Shown here: piece after piece, positions 9,588 to 19,031 of the stretch
How the letters are laid out: each line of letters starts with the position of its first letter
Position numbering within the stretch: position 1 is the first letter of the stretch
NCBI GenBank assembly: GCA_900465675.1
Contig: UBJR01000010.1
Span: 83,513 to 147,512 of the forward strand
Length of the DNA stretch: 64,000 nt
Direction of reading: 5' to 3'
Origin: Hyphomicrobiales bacterium
Lineage (GTDB): Bacteria > Pseudomonadota > Alphaproteobacteria > Rhizobiales > Rhizobiaceae
Made by a program: the position numbers and the translations under genes
The notes under the pieces: model-generated
Told to the model about the DNA's origin: nothing
Database searches by the model: none
The model's input: the letters and a program-made list of their open reading frames with translations, nothing else

Positions 9588-9740
9588 TCTGAATAAGCCC
9601 TGCCAGCGCTTGAATCCGTCGGCCATTATCAACACACTACTGTCACTTCGTAAATTTTGATCCGCAGCGATCACTAAATTACTTCGCAATTCCCTTTTCG
9701 AGCCACATCAGGTGCTCGTTCTCAGCGAACGGGAGCGCAA

Positions 9741-10442
9741 ATGACCGAACAGACAATCGCATTGGAAGACAGCTGGAAGGCCGCGCTGGCCCCGGAGTTT
9801 TCAAGCCCGTACATGCAGCAGCTGAAGGCGTTTCTGCAGGCGCAGAAGCAGGCGGGAAAGCATATTTTCCCCAAGGGATCGGAGTATTTTCGCGCCCTCG
9901 ATCTGACGCCGCTATCCGATGTGAAGGTCGTCATCCTCGGCCAGGATCCGTATCACGGCCTCGGACAGGCGCACGGGCTGTGCTTCAGCGTGCGTCCCGG
10001 CGTGCGCATCCCGCCGTCGCTGGTCAATATCTACAAGGAGATGGAGACCGATCTCGGTATCGAGCGCGCCCGGCATGGCTTCCTGGAGCATTGGGCGAAG
10101 CAGGGCGTGCTGCTCTTAAACAGTGTACTGACCGTCGAGGAGGCGCAGGCTGCCTCGCATCAGGGACAGGGCTGGGAGAAATTCACCGATGCCGTGATCC
10201 GCAAGGTCAACGAGGAATGCGAGCATGTGGTCTTCATCCTCTGGGGATCCTATGCGCAGCGCAAGGCGGCGTTCGTCGATAGCGCGCGCCATCTGGTGCT
10301 GAAGGCGCCACATCCTTCGCCGCTCTCGGCGCATAATGGCTTTTTCGGCAGCAAGCCGTTTTCCAAGGCGAATGCCTATCTGCAGTCTCATGGCCGTGCG
10401 GCGATCGATTGGCAGCTGCCTGCGAACCCACAGGTTAACTAG
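9741..10442 (+). CDS. ung: Uracil-DNA glycosylase
   Basis: Family 1 uracil-DNA glycosylase (233 residues) that removes uracil from DNA to start base-excision repair. It has the water-activating motif GQDPYHG (D69 within residues 67-72) and the C-terminal HPSPLSAH motif (H191). GGGAG at 9731-9735 precedes the ATG. The gene is divergent from manB, with about 150 bp of shared upstream DNA. Length is normal and it is probably monocistronic. Confidence 0.97.
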   Translation: MTEQTIALEDSWKAALAPEFSSPYMQQLKAFLQAQKQAGKHIFPKGSEYFRALDLTPLSDVKVVILGQDPYHGLGQAHGLCFSVRPGVRIPPSLVNIYKEMETDLGIERARHGFLEHWAKQGVLLLNSVLTVEEAQAASHQGQGWEKFTDAVIRKVNEECEHVVFILWGSYAQRKAAFVDSARHLVLKAPHPSPLSAHNGFFGSKPFSKANAYLQSHGRAAIDWQLPANPQVN

Positions 10443-10549
10443 CGCTTTCTGAACGACATTCTCTCATCGTTCAATAAAAAGAGACAATGCGTGTCAGCTT
10501 GCGGGGCTATTCCAAAAGCCGCCGAGGGATCATCTATCACCCATCGAAA

Positions 10550-10565
10550 GCCCGCCGATGCGGGC
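10550..10565 (+). promoter_or_regulatory. Small hairpin in the leader of the mhqO-like gene
   Basis: A perfect inverted repeat GCCCGC-CGAT-GCGGGC ends a few bases before the ribosome site (AAAGGGG) of the downstream dioxygenase gene. It could mask or stabilise the leader, or be part of an operator; no T-run follows, so it is not a terminator. Confidence 0.45.
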
Positions 10566-10581
10566 AAGAAAGGGGTTTTCC

Positions 10582-11514
10582 ATGTTGAACCAGATCAAGG
10601 GGCTGCACCACGTCACATCGATGGCTGAGGATGCCCGGACCAACAATCAGTTCTTCACCCACGCGCTCGGCCTGCGCCGGGTCAAGAAGACCGTGAACTT
10701 CGACGCTCCCGACGTCTATCACCTCTATTATGGTGACGAGACCGGTGCGCCGGGTACGATCATGACCTACTTCCCGTTCCCGAAGATGGCGCAGGGCCGT
10801 CCGGGCACCGGCGAAGTCGGCACCACCGTCTACTCGGTTCCCGAAGGCTCGATCGGCTTCTGGAGCGACCGGCTGTCGAAGCTCGATGCCGGCGGCCTGA
10901 AGGCAGAGGAAAGCTTCGGCGAGAAGCGCCTGAATTTTGCCGGTCTTGACGGTGACGGCTTCGCGCTCGTCGAAGTCAAGGACGATGCGCGTAAGCCGTG
11001 GACGAACGGCGGTATCTCCGAGGATCATGCGATCCGCGGTTTCCACTCGGTTGCCATGCGGCTGCGCGATGACGGCGCGACGTCCGAACTTCTGAAGTTC
11101 ATGGGTTATCAGGTCCAAGACGAGAAGGACGGCGTCAAGCGTCTTATCCTGCCCGGCGGCAATGGTGCGCATCTGATCGATCTCGAAACGATGCCGAGCA
11201 TCAACCGTGCGCTTCCGGGTGCCGGTTCCGTCCACCACGTCGCCTTCGCCGTCGAAAACCGCGAGACGCAGCTCGAAGTGCGCAAGGCGCTGATGGATAC
11301 CGGTTACCAGGTGACGCCGGTCATCGACCGCGATTACTTCTGGGCAATCTATTTCCGCACGCCGGGTGGCGTGCTGTTCGAGATCGCCACCAACGAACCG
11401 GGCTTCGACCGTGACGAAGATACGGCTCATCTCGGCGAGGCGCTGAAGCTGCCGCAGCAGCATGCGCATATGCGCCAGTTGATCGAGCAGCATCTGCCGC
11501 CGCTCGAAGCCTAA
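10582..11514 (+). CDS. mhqO: VOC-family ring-cleaving dioxygenase (MhqO/MhqE-like)
   Basis: A 310-residue protein with two pairs of glyoxalase/vicinal-oxygen-chelate repeats. Metal-ligand motifs are visible as GLHHVT near the N-terminus, VHHVAFAV in the second half and VLFEIATNEPGF near the end. This is the family of Bacillus MhqO, which cleaves hydroquinones and protects against quinones. ATG 10582 has AAAGGGG 6 bases upstream; an earlier in-frame start has no such site. It is followed after 11 bp by an MhqD-like hydrolase, repeating the mhqO-mhqD pairing of Bacillus. The substrate is inferred from family and pairing. No MarR/DUF24 regulator is adjacent. Confidence 0.85.
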   Translation: MLNQIKGLHHVTSMAEDARTNNQFFTHALGLRRVKKTVNFDAPDVYHLYYGDETGAPGTIMTYFPFPKMAQGRPGTGEVGTTVYSVPEGSIGFWSDRLSKLDAGGLKAEESFGEKRLNFAGLDGDGFALVEVKDDARKPWTNGGISEDHAIRGFHSVAMRLRDDGATSELLKFMGYQVQDEKDGVKRLILPGGNGAHLIDLETMPSINRALPGAGSVHHVAFAVENRETQLEVRKALMDTGYQVTPVIDRDYFWAIYFRTPGGVLFEIATNEPGFDRDEDTAHLGEALKLPQQHAHMRQLIEQHLPPLEA

Positions 11515-11525
11515 GGAGAACAGCC

Positions 11526-12134
11526 ATGGCTGATAATTCATATGTGCACCGGCTGCATGCCGGTGCACCCGGAAAGCCTATTCTCTTCGTGCTGCACGGC
11601 ACGGGGGGCGACGAGACGCAGTTCTTCGAGTTCGGTCGGCGTCTGCTGCCGGAAGCAACAATCGTTTCGCCGCGGGGCGATGTTTCCGAACATGGTGCGG
11701 CGCGTTTCTTCAAGCGCACCGGCGAGGGCGTCTACGATATGGACGACCTCACCCGGGCAACCGAAAAAATGGCCGCCTATGTCAGGGATCTCGCGGCCGG
11801 TCACGGCGCGTCACACATTCTCGGACTGGGCTTTTCCAATGGTGCGAACATTCTCGCCAATGTGCTGATCGAGAAAGGCATCTTCGATGCTGCCGCGCTG
11901 CTGCATCCGCTGATCCCGTTCCAGCCGAAGTCTAATCCGGAACTTGCCGGACGGCGCATGCTGATCACTGCGGGCCAGCGCGATCCGATCTGCCCGGTGC
12001 CACAGACCGAGGCGCTTGCTGCCTATTTCGAACAGGAAAAGGCAAAGGTCACGACGGAGTGGCACACGGGCGGGCATGACATCCGTCCGAACGAGATCGA
12101 TGCCATCAGGACGTTCTTCGAGCCTTACTTCTAA
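11526..12134 (+). CDS. mhqD: Alpha/beta-hydrolase, MhqD-like carboxylesterase
   Basis: A 202-residue serine hydrolase with oxyanion motif LHGTGG, nucleophile GFSNG (S104), Asp in QRDPICP (D153) and His in GGHDIR (H184), a complete catalytic triad. Size and motifs fit the phospholipase/carboxylesterase (MhqD/YodD) group. AAGGAG precedes the ATG. Coupled to the ring-cleaving dioxygenase upstream, it probably processes cleavage products or ester conjugates of quinones; this is inference. Its end lies 4 bp from the convergent neighbour. Confidence 0.85.
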   Translation: MADNSYVHRLHAGAPGKPILFVLHGTGGDETQFFEFGRRLLPEATIVSPRGDVSEHGAARFFKRTGEGVYDMDDLTRATEKMAAYVRDLAAGHGASHILGLGFSNGANILANVLIEKGIFDAAALLHPLIPFQPKSNPELAGRRMLITAGQRDPICPVPQTEALAAYFEQEKAKVTTEWHTGGHDIRPNEIDAIRTFFEPYF

Positions 12135-12138
12135 GCCT

Positions 12139-12972
12139 CTAACGAAAATAGGGCGGCCGCTTTTCCGAAGGCGGCTGCTCGGGCAACTCAAGCCAGCGTT
12201 CGCCGGAGAAATAGGCTCTGGTGCGGACCTGCGGTCCGGGCGTCGCCTTCATTGCGATGATGAAGTTGAAGCTATTGTCGCTGGTGGTTTCGCGGGTGAA
12301 GCTGACGCTGGTCCCGAAGCTTTCTTCCTTCACGTCTTTCAATTCGCGGATCGCTGCGAGCGTGGCGGAGAAGTCCTGCCAGTGCGGCTGGGCGAGCATG
12401 GTCTCGAAAATTCGCATCGCCGCCGGATCGAGCTTTCCGGCGCTGTCGGTCTCCGGACCGACGAGCTTGGCGCGCATGTTGAAGATCGCTCCGTCGCGGT
12501 CGCCGCGGATAATCACGAAGACCGAGCTCAGCGGGCGTTCGGCATCCTGCTTGTAGACCTGCTGGAAGGTGCATTCGAATGTGGTGCTGCTCATGCCGGC
12601 AGCCCGCCACGGCGTCGTGCCGATGCCTGCCTTCCGCAGGGCGTCGCAGATCGCCGGGCCCGTCGTCCACCATGTCCTGAAGAAGGCGGCCGCGAGTTCG
12701 GCAAGCGGTGGATCCATCAGCCGCGGATCACGCTCGATGCTGGCGAGGACGGGATTGGGTGCCGGTCTTGGCCTGGGTGGCGGAGGCGAGCTTTTCGGGA
12801 GGACTGCCACGGTCTTTTGTGGCGTGAACGGGTAGCCCAGCCGCCCGGCAAGATCGCGCAGATGCCGCATGTCGTTCGACAGCAGAACGGTGCCGCCGAT
12901 CAGAGAGAGCGAGACGGCCAGCATAGACCACAGCACCAGGCCGCGCCTCCGGCGCAGCGGCGGGCTCTTCAT
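12139..12972 (-). CDS. Uncharacterised single-pass membrane protein with periplasmic domain
   Basis: I do not recognise this protein (277 residues from ATG 12972). It begins with a basic stretch (KSPPLRRRR), has one transmembrane helix (about residues 10-30), a proline-rich spacer (PPPPRPRPAP) and a C-terminal domain of about 190 residues with two cysteines, probably periplasmic. A GTG at 13008 is an alternative start. There is no signal-peptidase site, so it should be anchored by its N-terminus. The gene is divergent from the hybrid kinase at 13210, with which it may share upstream DNA. No catalytic motif is evident. Confidence 0.7.
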   Translation of the reverse strand: MKSPPLRRRRGLVLWSMLAVSLSLIGGTVLLSNDMRHLRDLAGRLGYPFTPQKTVAVLPKSSPPPPRPRPAPNPVLASIERDPRLMDPPLAELAAAFFRTWWTTGPAICDALRKAGIGTTPWRAAGMSSTTFECTFQQVYKQDAERPLSSVFVIIRGDRDGAIFNMRAKLVGPETDSAGKLDPAAMRIFETMLAQPHWQDFSATLAAIRELKDVKEESFGTSVSFTRETTSDNSFNFIIAMKATPGPQVRTRAYFSGERWLELPEQPPSEKRPPYFR

Positions 12973-13209
12973 GTCCTGATTTGAGGTCTCGGTTGCCAAA
13001 TCGATCACTCTGGTGTGGCGTTTCCCCAGCGCTTCCCGCCCGCCACGTCTCAGTAAAGATAAAGCGGAATACTCAATAAAATACCGCAAATTCTGCCGAT
13101 GTGCAGTAAATGCCCGCAGCACGGCATTCGGACCATTGCGGTTGGCCGATGGTGATCTAGATCTGTCCCTCTCCGTACAAGCGGATATCATCCAGAAAAG
13201 GTTGCCGCC

Positions 13210-15399
13210 TTGAGTTCAGACGTAACATCGCTCTCCCGGGAGCAGCTCGAAGAAGAAGTACGACGTCTGAGATCGCAGCAGCCAGACAGACCCCTCGGAG
13301 CAGGCAGTCACAGCGGCGTCGAGCCGGGACGCGGTGACGTGCCGCAATCGGCCGACGAGATGCAGATGCGCAGCGAGGCGCGCTATCGCGCACTGTTCGA
13401 GGCGATCGACGACGGCTTTTGCATCATCGAATTCATCGACGGTCCACATGGCCCCTTGAGCGACTATGTGCATATCGAGGCCAATTCCGGCTATGGGCGG
13501 CATACCGGGATCTCCGACATCATCGGCAAGACGCTGCGCGACATCGAACCGAATGCGCCAGACCAGTGGCTGACGCTCTATGGCGGCGTGCTGGAAAGTG
13601 GCCGGGCGATCCGCTTCGAGCAGCATTTCGTTGCCGTCGACCGCTATATCGAAGTCTCGGCCTCGCGCGTCGAGCCGGCAAGCCTGCGGCAGGTCTCGGT
13701 GCTGTTTCGGGATATCACCGCGCGCAGGCAGGCGGAAAATGCATTGCGTGACAGCGAGGCGACCGCGCGTGAGAATGTGCAGCGCGTTCAGCTGGCGCTG
13801 GCGGCCGGCGCCATCATAGGCACGTGGTTTTGGGACGTGCCGTCAAACCGGTTCACGGTGGATGAGGCCTTTGCGCGGGCATTCGGTCTCGATCCGGCGC
13901 TTGGCCGGATCGGACTCAGCCTCGATCAGGTGATCGAAACCGTTCATCCCGACGACAAGGCCTCGCTTTCGCAGGCCATGGGCGAAGCCCTAAGACGCGG
14001 CGGTCCCTATGCGCATCAATACCGGACGCGCCGCGCCGACGGGCAATATTACTGGCTGGAAGCCAATGGACGGGTCGAGCTTGCCGCCGATGGCACGCCG
14101 CTCAGCTTTCCCGGAGTGCTCCTCGACATCGAAACGCGCCGCGCCGTCGAGGCCGAACGCGACCGCGCCACGTCGGCACTTCGTTCGCTCAACGATACGC
14201 TGGAGCAGCGTGTCGCCGAGCGGACGGCGGAACTGATGCATGCCGAGGAGCAGCTGCGCCATTCGCAGAAGATGGAAGCTGTCGGTCAGCTGACCGGCGG
14301 TCTGGCGCATGATTTCAACAACCTGCTGGCCGGTATCTCCGGCTCCATGGAGCTGATGCAGACGCGCCTGGCGCAGGGCCGCATCAGCGAACTCGACCGC
14401 TACGTCACCGGCGCACAGGGCGCGGTCAAACGCGCGGCGGGCCTGACGCAGCGTCTGCTGGCGTTTTCGCGGCGGCAGACGCTCGATCCGAAACCGGCAA
14501 CGCTCAATCGTCTGGTGTCTGGCATGCAGGACCTGGTGACCCGCAGCGTCGGGCCGACCATCGAGGTGGAGACGGCGCTGGCGGGCGGTCTGTGGACCAC
14601 GTTCGTCGATATCGGACAGCTCGAAAACGCCCTGCTGAACCTCTGCCTCAACGCCAGGGATGCGATGCCCGATGGCGGAAAGCTGACGATCGAGACCGGC
14701 AACCGATGGTTCGACGAGCGGGCTTCGCGACAGCGAGGGCTGTCGTCCGGGCAATATGTGTCGCTATGCGTCAGCGATACCGGCACCGGCATGACGCCGG
14801 ATGTCGTGGAGCGGGCGTTCGATCCGTTCTTTACCACCAAGCCCACAGGGCAGGGCACCGGTCTCGGCCTGTCGATGGTGCATGGCTTTGCCGGCCAGTC
14901 CGGCGGGACGGCGCGCATCTATTCGGAGCTCGGCAAGGGCACGATGATCTGCATCTATCTGCCGCGCCATCTCGGCGATGCGGAAACGGCTGACGACATG
15001 TCGAGCCCGACGGTGACGCCGCGCGCTTCGGGCCACGAGACGATCCTCGTCGTCGATGACGAGCCGCTGGTGCGTATGGTGGCGGTCGAGATCCTAGAGG
15101 AGCTCGGTTATCACGTGCTGGAGGCCGATGACGGCATGAGCGCGATGCGGATCATGAATTCCGGCCAGCCGATCGATCTCCTGGTGACCGATGTCGGACT
15201 GCCCGGCGGGATGAACGGGCGGCAGCTGGCCGATGCGATCAGGGCGACACGGCCCGATCTCCGTGTCCTGTTCGTTACCGGCTATGCCGAGAATGCGGTT
15301 CTGAACCACGGCCATCTCGATCACGGCATGCATGTGATGACCAAGCCGTTTCTCGGCGATGCTTTCGCCCGCCGGGTGAAAGATTTGCTGATCAAGTAA
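13210..15399 (+). CDS. Hybrid sensor histidine kinase with two PAS domains and C-terminal receiver
   Basis: Soluble 729-residue protein: N-terminal coil (1-50), PAS (about 58-170), PAS_3 (about 195-310), coiled linker, HisKA with phospho-acceptor H367 in GGLAHDFNNLL, HATPase with DTGTGM and GTGLGLSMVHG, and a receiver domain with phospho-acceptor D661 in VTDVGLPGG. It should autophosphorylate in response to a cytoplasmic signal, with the receiver acting as phosphate sink or relay. The start is TTG at 13210 with AAAAGG upstream. No response regulator with an output domain or Hpt gene is adjacent, so the partner is unknown. Receivers with the VTDVGLPGGMNG signature are typical of this alphaproteobacterial hybrid group. 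Confidence 0.93.
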   Translation: MSSDVTSLSREQLEEEVRRLRSQQPDRPLGAGSHSGVEPGRGDVPQSADEMQMRSEARYRALFEAIDDGFCIIEFIDGPHGPLSDYVHIEANSGYGRHTGISDIIGKTLRDIEPNAPDQWLTLYGGVLESGRAIRFEQHFVAVDRYIEVSASRVEPASLRQVSVLFRDITARRQAENALRDSEATARENVQRVQLALAAGAIIGTWFWDVPSNRFTVDEAFARAFGLDPALGRIGLSLDQVIETVHPDDKASLSQAMGEALRRGGPYAHQYRTRRADGQYYWLEANGRVELAADGTPLSFPGVLLDIETRRAVEAERDRATSALRSLNDTLEQRVAERTAELMHAEEQLRHSQKMEAVGQLTGGLAHDFNNLLAGISGSMELMQTRLAQGRISELDRYVTGAQGAVKRAAGLTQRLLAFSRRQTLDPKPATLNRLVSGMQDLVTRSVGPTIEVETALAGGLWTTFVDIGQLENALLNLCLNARDAMPDGGKLTIETGNRWFDERASRQRGLSSGQYVSLCVSDTGTGMTPDVVERAFDPFFTTKPTGQGTGLGLSMVHGFAGQSGGTARIYSELGKGTMICIYLPRHLGDAETADDMSSPTVTPRASGHETILVVDDEPLVRMVAVEILEELGYHVLEADDGMSAMRIMNSGQPIDLLVTDVGLPGGMNGRQLADAIRATRPDLRVLFVTGYAENAVLNHGHLDHGMHVMTKPFLGDAFARRVKDLLIK

Positions 15400-15720
15400 C
15401 GGATCGCCTAAGACTGCCGCCCGCATTCTTCCAGCACTGCCGGAACAGCGAGAATAGCACGCGTGGAGCCGCCGGAATCTTCTTCCACGGCTTCGCGATG
15501 CTGGCGATTTGTTAAGTAATTTTCTTGAGATTATAGCTTTGTTGTTTCATGATCATTGCGGCACGAAGTTTTTCGCGCCGGGCCTTACGGCGATCGATGT
15601 TTGATCGTTTCAGTCATGAACATGTTTCTTCGTATGGGCGGGGATGCTTGGAAAGCTATTCTTTAGCTTTTCTTCATATGCGCTTTGCGGGCTTGCGGCA
15701 GAGTTGGTTAGGGAAGTTGC
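15400..15720 (+). other. Intergenic region, no gene recognised
   Basis: About 320 bases between the hybrid kinase and the acetyltransferase. The second half is AT-richer than its surroundings and probably carries the promoter of the downstream gene; I see no convincing terminator, RNA gene or conserved small ORF. Confidence 0.6.
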
Positions 15721-16566
15721 ATGAATTCGGAGTTTGCGGTTCGTCCCATGCGGCCGGGCGAGTTGGAGCTTGTACTCGAGTGGGCCCGGCAGGAAGGCTG
15801 GAATCCCGGCCTCGACGATTCCCTTGCATTTCATGACGCCGATCCGTCCGGCTTCTTTGTCGGCGCCATAGGCGAAGTGCCTGTCGGCTCGATCTCGGTC
15901 GTCAAATATGGCGACAGTTTCGCCTTTCTCGGCCTCTATATCGTTCACCCGGATTTCCGTGGCAAAGGCTATGGCAAGGCGATCTGGAATGCCGGTATGG
16001 CGTCGGCCGAAGGCCGCACCATCGGCCTCGATGGCGTCGAGGCGCAGCAGCCGAGTTACCGCAAGGCGGGTTTCGAGCCTGCCTACAAGACGATCCGCTT
16101 CGGCGGCATAGCCAAGCCTGCACCGCAATCGCCGCAGCTCGCACAAGCGGTTTCCGACAAGACAGATGGCATCGCCCGCTACGACTCCTCGATCTTCCCC
16201 GCATCGCGTCCCGAGTTCATCAGCGCCTGGTGCACCAGCCGCAAGGGCCGCAAGAGTGCCGTCGTGCGCAAGAGCGGCAAGATCCGCGGCTATGGCACGA
16301 TCCGCCGCTGTTACGAGGGCTACAAGATCGGCCCGCTATTTGCCGCCGATGCCGACACGGCGGCGGCGCTCATTGCGCAGCTCGTCACCGAGGCGAACGG
16401 CGCCCGGATCTTCATCGACGTGCCGGCCGATAACGCGGAGGCTATCGCGCTCGCCGAGGCGATCGGGCTTAAGCCGGTAATGGAGACGATGCGCATGTAT
16501 CGCGGCCAGGCGCCGGTGATCCCGCTGAAGAACGTCTACGGCGTGACGACGCTGGAACTCGGTTAG
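15721..16566 (+). CDS. GNAT-family N-acetyltransferase (two-domain)
   Basis: A 281-residue protein whose N-terminal half is a GNAT domain with the acetyl-CoA loop RGKGYGKAIW (about residues 80-89); the C-terminal half is a second, GNAT-like domain of the acetyltransf_18 type (GYGTIRRCYEGYKIGPLFA). The acceptor is unknown. AGGGAAG precedes ATG 15721. Its stop codon overlaps the stop of the convergent transporter gene by 4 bases. Length matches the two-domain YitI-like group. Confidence 0.85.
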   Translation: MNSEFAVRPMRPGELELVLEWARQEGWNPGLDDSLAFHDADPSGFFVGAIGEVPVGSISVVKYGDSFAFLGLYIVHPDFRGKGYGKAIWNAGMASAEGRTIGLDGVEAQQPSYRKAGFEPAYKTIRFGGIAKPAPQSPQLAQAVSDKTDGIARYDSSIFPASRPEFISAWCTSRKGRKSAVVRKSGKIRGYGTIRRCYEGYKIGPLFAADADTAAALIAQLVTEANGARIFIDVPADNAEAIALAEAIGLKPVMETMRMYRGQAPVIPLKNVYGVTTLELG

Positions 16567-17480
16567 TCGACCGGCGAGGCTGGCGTCGTGGGAGCGGATG
16601 CCTTTGGGCGTCCCTTCTCGGCGATGGCGATCCCGCCGAGCGTCAGCGCCAGTGCAATCATGTGGAAGACCTGCAGCTCTTCTCCGAGAAGCAGAACTGA
16701 CAGCAGAGTGCCGAAAACCGGCACCAGATTGATGAACAGCCCGGCGCGATTGGCGCCGATCGTTTCGACACCCTTGATGTAGAGGATCTGCGCCAGTAGC
16801 GACGCGAAGATCGCCGTGTAGAAGGCGATCACCCAGCCGTTGGCATCGGGCACCTGGATATTGCCTTTCGAGCCTTCCCAGATCAGCAACGGGATCGAGC
16901 TCAGTGCGGCAGCAAGTGCCGGGATCGCCATCAGCGTGCGCCAGTCGACGGGCGGTTTCCAGCGCAGAAAGATCGTATAGACGGAATAGGCGACGACGGC
17001 GATCAGCATTAGCGCGTCGCCGCGGTTGAGGCTGAGCTGCAGCAGCGTGGCGAAATCGCCGTGGGCCGCCGTCAGTGCGACGCCGACCAGCGTCATGCCG
17101 AAGCCAGCGAATTGCGCCAACGAGACGCTGGTGCGGAAGAAGACGAAGTTCAGCAGGAAGATCAGCATCGGGATGCCTGCCTGCTCGATCGCCACGTTAA
17201 TCGCCGTCGTATACTGCACGGCGGAATAGAGCATGGCGTTGAAGGTCGTGTAGCCGATGATGCCGTAGAAGAAGAGCAGCGGCAGGTTCTTGCGCACCAG
17301 CGGCCAGTCGCGCTTGAGGTAGGGCAGGGAGATCGCGGCGATCAATGCCGTTGCCAGCGTCCAGCGCAGCAGGGTCAGCATCATAGGGCTGATATGGCCA
17401 AGCGCCAGCTTGCCGGCCACCGCATTGCCGCCCCAGCACAGCGTTGCGATGACGAGGCAAATATAGGCCGTGATCTGCAC
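16563..17480 (-). CDS. EamA/DMT-family transporter
   Basis: Drug/metabolite transporter superfamily member of about 305 residues with ten predicted helices in two EamA repeats: ICLVIATLCWGGNAVAGKLA starts the first, and GDALMLIAVVAYSVYTIFL the second. It probably exports or imports a small metabolite; substrate unknown. I start at GTG 17480, preceded by GGAAAG, because the preceding in-frame 95 codons are not membrane-like and run into the purA leader. It is divergent from purA. The last residues are hydrophilic (KGRPKASAPTTPASPVD). Confidence 0.87.
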   Translation of the reverse strand: MQITAYICLVIATLCWGGNAVAGKLALGHISPMMLTLLRWTLATALIAAISLPYLKRDWPLVRKNLPLLFFYGIIGYTTFNAMLYSAVQYTTAINVAIEQAGIPMLIFLLNFVFFRTSVSLAQFAGFGMTLVGVALTAAHGDFATLLQLSLNRGDALMLIAVVAYSVYTIFLRWKPPVDWRTLMAIPALAAALSSIPLLIWEGSKGNIQVPDANGWVIAFYTAIFASLLAQILYIKGVETIGANRAGLFINLVPVFGTLLSVLLLGEELQVFHMIALALTLGGIAIAEKGRPKASAPTTPASPVD

Positions 17481-17676
17481 GATGATTCTTTCCGTATCGG
17501 TGATTGGCCGGACAGGAGGCGGGGCGTGGCTCCGGCAATAGCCCGCGGCGGGCTGTTTTGTCACGCAAAAAGCCCATTTCACCGCGATAACAGGGTCGCT
17601 TTCCAAAAAACAAACCTTTATAGATGCGCGGGTTTGAGCAGGGCGCGGATAATCCGCCGGTAACAGGAAGAGTTGG

Positions 17677-18972
17677 ATGACGAACGTAGTCGTGGTCGGT
17701 TCCCAATGGGGTGACGAAGGCAAGGGCAAGATTGTCGATTGGCTTTCGGAACGTGCGGACGTCATCGTTCGCTATCAGGGCGGCCATAATGCAGGTCATA
17801 CGCTGGTCATCGACGGCGTCAGCTACAAGCTGGCGCTGCTGCCGTCCGGCCTCGTTCGTGGCAAGCTCAGCGTCATCGGCAACGGTGTCGTTGTCGATCC
17901 GCATCACTTCGTCGCCGAAGTCGAGAAGCTGCGCGCCCAGGGCGTCAATGTCACCCCTGAAGTGCTGCGCATCGCCGACAACGCGCCGCTGATCCTGTCG
18001 CTGCACCGCGATCTCGACGGTTTCCGTGAAGACGCCGCCTCCAACAGCGGCACCAAGATCGGTACCACCCGCCGCGGCATCGGCCCGGCCTATGAAGACA
18101 AGGTCGGCCGCCGCGCCATCCGCGCCATCGATCTTGCCGATCCGGAAACGCTGCCGGCCAAGATCGACCGTCTCCTGACCCATCACAACGCCCTGCGCCG
18201 TGGCCTCGGCCTGCCGGAAATTTCGGTGGAATCGCTGGAGAAGGAACTGAACGACGTTGCCGCTCAGGTTCTGCCCTATGTCGATCAGGTCTGGCGCATT
18301 CTCGACGACCAGCGCAAGGCCGGTGCCCGCATCCTGTTCGAAGGCGCCCAGGGTGCGCTGCTCGACAACGACCACGGCACGTATCCGTTCGTGACCTCGT
18401 CGAACACCGTTGCCGGTCAGGCGGCTGCAGGCTCCGGCCTCGGCCCGACGGCGATCGGCTATGTCCTCGGCATCACCAAGGCCTACACGACCCGCGTCGG
18501 CGAAGGTCCGTTCCCGTGCGAGCTGAACGATGAGATCGGCAAGCACCTGTCGACCGTCGGCCGCGAAGTCGGCGTCAACACCGGCCGTCCGCGCCGCTGC
18601 GGCTGGTTCGATTCGGTTCTGGTGCGCCAGACGGTGAAGACCTCCGGCATCACCGGCATCGCGCTGACCAAGCTCGACGTCCTCGATGGCTTGGATGAAC
18701 TGAAGATCTGCGTTGCCTACAAGCTCGACGGGAAGGAGATCGATTATCTTCCGGCAAGCCAGGCCGCGCAGGCCCGTGTCGAGCCCGTCTACATCACGCT
18801 CGAGGGATGGAAGGAATCGACTGTCGGTGCCCGCAGCTGGGCCGATCTTCCGGCGCAGGCGATCAAGTATGTACGCCAGGTCGAGGAGCTGATCGGCGCA
18901 CCGGTCGCCTTGTTGTCCACAAGCCCTGAGCGAGATGACACCATACTTGTGACCGATCCCTTTGAGGATTAA
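17677..18972 (+). CDS. purA: Adenylosuccinate synthetase
   Basis: A 431-residue enzyme catalysing GTP-dependent IMP + aspartate to adenylosuccinate, the first committed step of AMP synthesis. It has the GTP-binding N-terminus GSQWGDEGKGKIVDWLSE, the GGHNAGHT motif, and NTGRPRRCGWFD. AGGAAGAG lies just before the ATG. Full length. A hairpin with a T-run follows the stop codon. Confidence 0.98.
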   Translation: MTNVVVVGSQWGDEGKGKIVDWLSERADVIVRYQGGHNAGHTLVIDGVSYKLALLPSGLVRGKLSVIGNGVVVDPHHFVAEVEKLRAQGVNVTPEVLRIADNAPLILSLHRDLDGFREDAASNSGTKIGTTRRGIGPAYEDKVGRRAIRAIDLADPETLPAKIDRLLTHHNALRRGLGLPEISVESLEKELNDVAAQVLPYVDQVWRILDDQRKAGARILFEGAQGALLDNDHGTYPFVTSSNTVAGQAAAGSGLGPTAIGYVLGITKAYTTRVGEGPFPCELNDEIGKHLSTVGREVGVNTGRPRRCGWFDSVLVRQTVKTSGITGIALTKLDVLDGLDELKICVAYKLDGKEIDYLPASQAAQARVEPVYITLEGWKESTVGARSWADLPAQAIKYVRQVEELIGAPVALLSTSPERDDTILVTDPFED

Positions 18973-18993
18973 TGTCGCGGGTCATTGCGATTT

Positions 18994-19019
18994 GGCCCGT
19001 GCGTTAAGCCGGGCCTTTT
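18994..19019 (+). terminator. Probable intrinsic terminator after purA
   Basis: GGCCCG and CGGGCC arms with a 10-nt loop are followed by TTTT. It ends only 12 bases before the next start codon, so it also forms part of the leader of the next gene. Confidence 0.65.
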
Positions 19020-19031
19020 GAGAAAGTACGA

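Noticed and set aside
15549..15836. 95-codon ORF overlapping the start of the GNAT gene
   Set aside because: No ribosome site and it runs into the acetyltransferase in another frame; no recognisable product.
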